Source: Hymenobacter norwichensis DSM 15439 (GTDB lineage Bacteria; Bacteroidota; Bacteroidia; Cytophagales; Hymenobacteraceae). From it: 64,000 bases of DNA. The translations under genes and the position numbers were made by a program. The notes below the pieces were generated by a model. It was not told where the DNA came from and searched no databases. It saw only the letters and a program-made list of their open reading frames with translations. This document shows positions 61,907 to 64,000 of this stretch, in pieces (position 1 is the first letter of the stretch; the number at the start of each line of letters is the position of its first letter). The stretch lies in contig NZ_ATVL01000008.1 of NCBI RefSeq assembly GCF_000420705.1, positions 124,001 through 188,000 of the forward strand, given 5' to 3'.

Positions 61907-62344
61907 CTAGCTTACTGGCTTGCGCACCATCTTGTAGTGCTGAATGTCGCACTCCTCAAACATCTCCCCGACTTTCTCGAAGCCGTGCCGCTCGTAGAAA
62001 CGCACAGCGGGCAGTTGCGCATTCAAGTATACCTCTACGCCGGGCCATGCCGCATCTACGTCGTCAAGCACTTGCTTCAGGAGTGCCGCGCCAGCTTGTT
62101 GGTTTCGGTACTCGGTTAGCACTGCAAACCGTTCTAGCTTCACACCCACTTCGGTCTTGCGCCAGCGGGCGGCTCCGCAGGACACGCCGTCGGTAGCGCG
62201 GGCCAAGTAGTGTGTAGCGCCAGCAGCGTCGTAGGCATCATGCTCTGCTTCTGCCGGCACATTTTGCCCTTCCACAAACACCTTATTTCTGATTGCAAAA
62301 GCCACTTCCAAATCTTGCGGCGCGGTAATACGCTGAGCTTCCAT
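61907..62344 (-). CDS. ElaA-like GNAT acetyltransferase
   Basis: Encodes 145 residues. AFAIRNKVFVEGQNVPAEAE is the opening of ElaA-like GNAT proteins, followed by the CoA-binding block LTEYRNQQAGAALLKQVLDD and the late AVRFYERHGFEKVGE strand-helix. Acetylates an unknown amine; cytosolic. Has its own terminator. Confidence 0.85.
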   Translation of the reverse strand: MEAQRITAPQDLEVAFAIRNKVFVEGQNVPAEAEHDAYDAAGATHYLARATDGVSCGAARWRKTEVGVKLERFAVLTEYRNQQAGAALLKQVLDDVDAAWPGVEVYLNAQLPAVRFYERHGFEKVGEMFEECDIQHYKMVRKPVS

Positions 62345-62423
62345 AAAGCAATAAATTAAGCGAAGTATTCAGTTTCGCGGACATTCCGCCAATACTTAGT
62401 CGGCGAAAGTAGAAACAAAACAA

Positions 62424-62456
62424 AAAAAGCTACTTCCGGCCGGAAGCAGCTTTTTA
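62424..62456 (-). terminator. terminator after phoH
   Basis: AAAAAGCTACTTCCGG and CCGGAAGCAGCTTTTT pair with one mismatch or wobble around 62424-62456, about 45 nt past the phoH stop on the minus strand. Confidence 0.75.
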
Positions 62457-62499
62457 AAACCAATTGGAAGCTCTAGCACCAAGGCTAGAGCCCTACCTG

Positions 62500-63621
62500 C
62501 TACAGTTGCTGCTCATGGTTCACAGGCAGTTCTTTGGTGCCATCGTCTTCCGGGCGGGCGTCGGGGTGCCGGCCAGGGTCAGAAGCAGCCGAACCGGGGT
62601 TATTGGGCCGGCGGTAGGGCTGCGCTTCCCGGATGGGCCGGTTGATGGAGTTGGCTTGCTCGTGCTGGGCTTCCACATCAAACTTGTCGTAGGCCATCAC
62701 AATGGACTTCACCAAGCGGTGACGCACCACATCTTCGGAGCTCATTTCCACGAACCCGATGCCGTTTACATCCTTCAGAATATCCAGCGCCTGAATCAGT
62801 CCTGATTTCTGCTTGGTAGGTAAGTCAATCTGGCTCCGGTCGCCGTTTACCATCACCTTGGCCGTTGGTCCCATGCGGGTCAAGAACATCTTCAATTGCG
62901 AAGGTGTGGTGTTCTGGGCCTCGTCGAGCAGCACGAAAGCGTTGTTCAGCGTCCGGCCGCGCATGTAGGCCAGCGGCGCAATTTCGATGGTCTTGTTCTC
63001 CATGTAGAACTTGAACTTCTCGGGCGGCAGCATGTCCTCCAGCGCATCATAAATGGGCCGCAGATACGGGTCAATCTTGTCTTTCAAGTCGCCGGGCAGA
63101 AAACCCAGGCTTTCACCGGCTTCCACCACGGGGCGCGAAATGATGATCTTCTTGACCTCTTTGTTTTTGAGAGCCCGCACGGCCAGCGCCACCGAAATGT
63201 AGGTTTTGCCGGTACCGGCTGGCCCTAGCGCAAACACCAAGTCATGGCGCATAACGGCATCAACCAAGCGTTGCTGATTGGCAGTCTTAGCTTTGATGAC
63301 GCCCCCTTTAGCCCCGAACAGAATAACGTCGGGAGAGGCCGCCAGTAATCGATCCTGCTGATCCTCATCGGCCGAGGAAAGGTACTGGTACACAATTTTG
63401 TCGGTGATTTGTCCGTACTGGTGATAGTGCTCCAGCAAGGCCGACAGGATGTCGTTGATACGGCTGATGACGGGCGTTTGGCCCTGTATTTTAATCTCGT
63501 TGCCGCGGGAAATAATTTTGCTACCCGGAAAAGCCGCCGCTAGCTGACGGATGTTCTGGTTATCGGGCCCCAGGAAATCAATCAGGGACACGTTTTCGAG
63601 CGTGATGACTTTCTCTACCAA
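62500..63621 (-). CDS. phoH: PhoH-family ATPase
   Basis: Encodes 373 residues from a TTG at 63621 (MVEKVITLENVSLIDFLGPD). N-terminal KH-like part, then the PhoH P-loop FALGPAGTGKTYISVALAVR near residue 140, VVEAGESLGFLPGDLKDKID, and Walker B FVLLDEAQNTTPSQLKMFLT, all family blocks. Thought to be an RNA-linked ATPase/helicase. The C-terminal ~50 residues are polar and variable. Confidence 0.92.
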   Translation of the reverse strand: MVEKVITLENVSLIDFLGPDNQNIRQLAAAFPGSKIISRGNEIKIQGQTPVISRINDILSALLEHYHQYGQITDKIVYQYLSSADEDQQDRLLAASPDVILFGAKGGVIKAKTANQQRLVDAVMRHDLVFALGPAGTGKTYISVALAVRALKNKEVKKIIISRPVVEAGESLGFLPGDLKDKIDPYLRPIYDALEDMLPPEKFKFYMENKTIEIAPLAYMRGRTLNNAFVLLDEAQNTTPSQLKMFLTRMGPTAKVMVNGDRSQIDLPTKQKSGLIQALDILKDVNGIGFVEMSSEDVVRHRLVKSIVMAYDKFDVEAQHEQANSINRPIREAQPYRRPNNPGSAASDPGRHPDARPEDDGTKELPVNHEQQL

Positions 63622-63695
63622 ATTAAGGGGTGGTAAGGACTAAGGAGTTGAGTGAAATGAAGGCACCTGAACAACATCGGTTGATGCAAATAGCC

Positions 63696-63703
63696 TACTT
63701 TTG
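63696..63703 (+). promoter_or_regulatory. possible -7 element
   Basis: TACTTTTG, the same octamer as at the dcw promoter, sits 53 nt before the start at 63757. No TTG is seen at the right distance upstream. Confidence 0.4.
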
Positions 63704-63756
63704 CCGCCCTTGAAGGGCAATAAAACAATAGTACGAAGAACTCAGGATTTCCGGCA

Positions 63757-64000
63757 ATGGGCTTAATTACGTTTCTGTCTGACTTCGGATACCGCGACCA
63801 CTACGTGGCAGCAGTGAAGGCGCGGATTCTACAATTGGCGCCCGCCGTGCCGGTTCTCGACATTTCGCACGCTGTTGAACCCTTCAACATCGCGCACGCC
63901 GTTCACGTTCTAAATGCGGTATTTCGTGATTTCCCGGCGGGTACCGTGCACCTAGTTGGCGTTAATGATTTGGGTGGTCCCCGCGCCGCCTGGCACGCCG
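63757..64000 (+). CDS. SAM hydroxide adenosyltransferase (DUF62), 5' part
   Basis: The first 81 residues are inside the window and the rest is cut off. ITFLSDFGYRDHYVAAVKAR with the Asp and Tyr of the SAM site, VLDISHAVEPFNIAHAVHVL and FPAGTVHLVGVNDLGG are signature blocks of the DUF62/SAM-dependent chlorinase-fluorinase superfamily, of which most members split SAM with water to adenosine and methionine. Confidence 0.85.
   Translation, partial: MGLITFLSDFGYRDHYVAAVKARILQLAPAVPVLDISHAVEPFNIAHAVHVLNAVFRDFPAGTVHLVGVNDLGGPRAAWHA

Noticed and set aside
1..64000. tRNA, rRNA, transposase and CRISPR
   Set aside because: No cloverleaf with a CCA end, no rRNA core sequence, no transposase motif and no regularly spaced repeats were seen on reading; short RNAs without a clear fold could have been missed.

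Overview
The window is a chromosomal segment of a Bacteroidota bacterium of the Cytophagales, most likely Hymenobacter or a close relative. The supporting signs are T9SS sorting domains on secreted proteins (a type A Por tail and a type B CHU_C/gliding tail), many short lipoproteins, few Shine-Dalgarno sites, promoters of the Bacteroidota type (TTG, 18-21 nt, TAnnTTTG), a PorT-like beta-barrel, a CrtI/CrtB/CrtZ/CrtW carotenoid set and moderately high GC. No tRNA, rRNA, intact insertion sequence, prophage or CRISPR array was seen.

Layout. 0-14 kb is an accessory region of single genes with long spacers: lipoproteins, a BNR-repeat T9SS protein, a SpoIIAA-like protein, a beta-barrel, a GNAT enzyme, a dead fragment of a GH3 beta-glucosidase, an AraC regulator with a short-chain dehydrogenase, a FabH-like ketosynthase, a CDF metal exporter and an ASCH protein. 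14-17 kb is one large CHU_C-tailed secreted protein. 17.2-20.7 kb is the sdhCAB operon for succinate dehydrogenase/fumarate reductase, with its own promoter and terminator and a palindromic spacer before sdhB. 20.8-26 kb holds an FMN reductase and an MbnP-MbnH-like cluster: a small membrane protein, an MbnP-family lipoprotein, two diheme cytochrome c peroxidase-like lipoproteins and, between them, a decayed outer-membrane protein gene.

26.1-42.8 kb is the division and cell wall (dcw) cluster on the minus strand, read in the order mraZ, rsmH, ftsL, ftsI, murE, mraY, murD, ftsW, murG, murC, ftsQ, ftsA, ftsZ (murF and ddl are absent). Its promoter carries three MraZ boxes at 10-bp spacing that overlap the -33 element. 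Most junctions overlap or are short, but ftsA-ftsZ and murG-ftsW contain palindromic spacers. 43.1-46.5 kb is a probable metal (copper) module: HYC_CC_PP protein, TonB-dependent receptor and secreted HMA-domain protein. 46.8-49.6 kb is a LytTR response regulator and a TPR histidine kinase whose 3' ends overlap.

49.8-58.4 kb is a carotenoid locus on the minus strand: crtZ, a MerR/cobalamin-binding regulator resembling the CarH photoreceptor, an ECF sigma factor, crtI, crtB, a conserved unknown protein, a carboxypeptidase-regulatory-like protein, ispH and crtW. Together these would make and oxidise carotenoids (IspH supplies isoprenoid precursor, CrtB/CrtI make lycopene, CrtZ/CrtW hydroxylate and ketolate beta-carotene; a lycopene cyclase is not in the window), possibly under light control. 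58.5-64 kb holds an enoyl-CoA hydratase, ComEC, an ElaA-like acetyltransferase, PhoH and the start of a SAM hydroxide adenosyltransferase cut by the window edge.

All function calls come from reading the sequence and recalling families; no database search was run.
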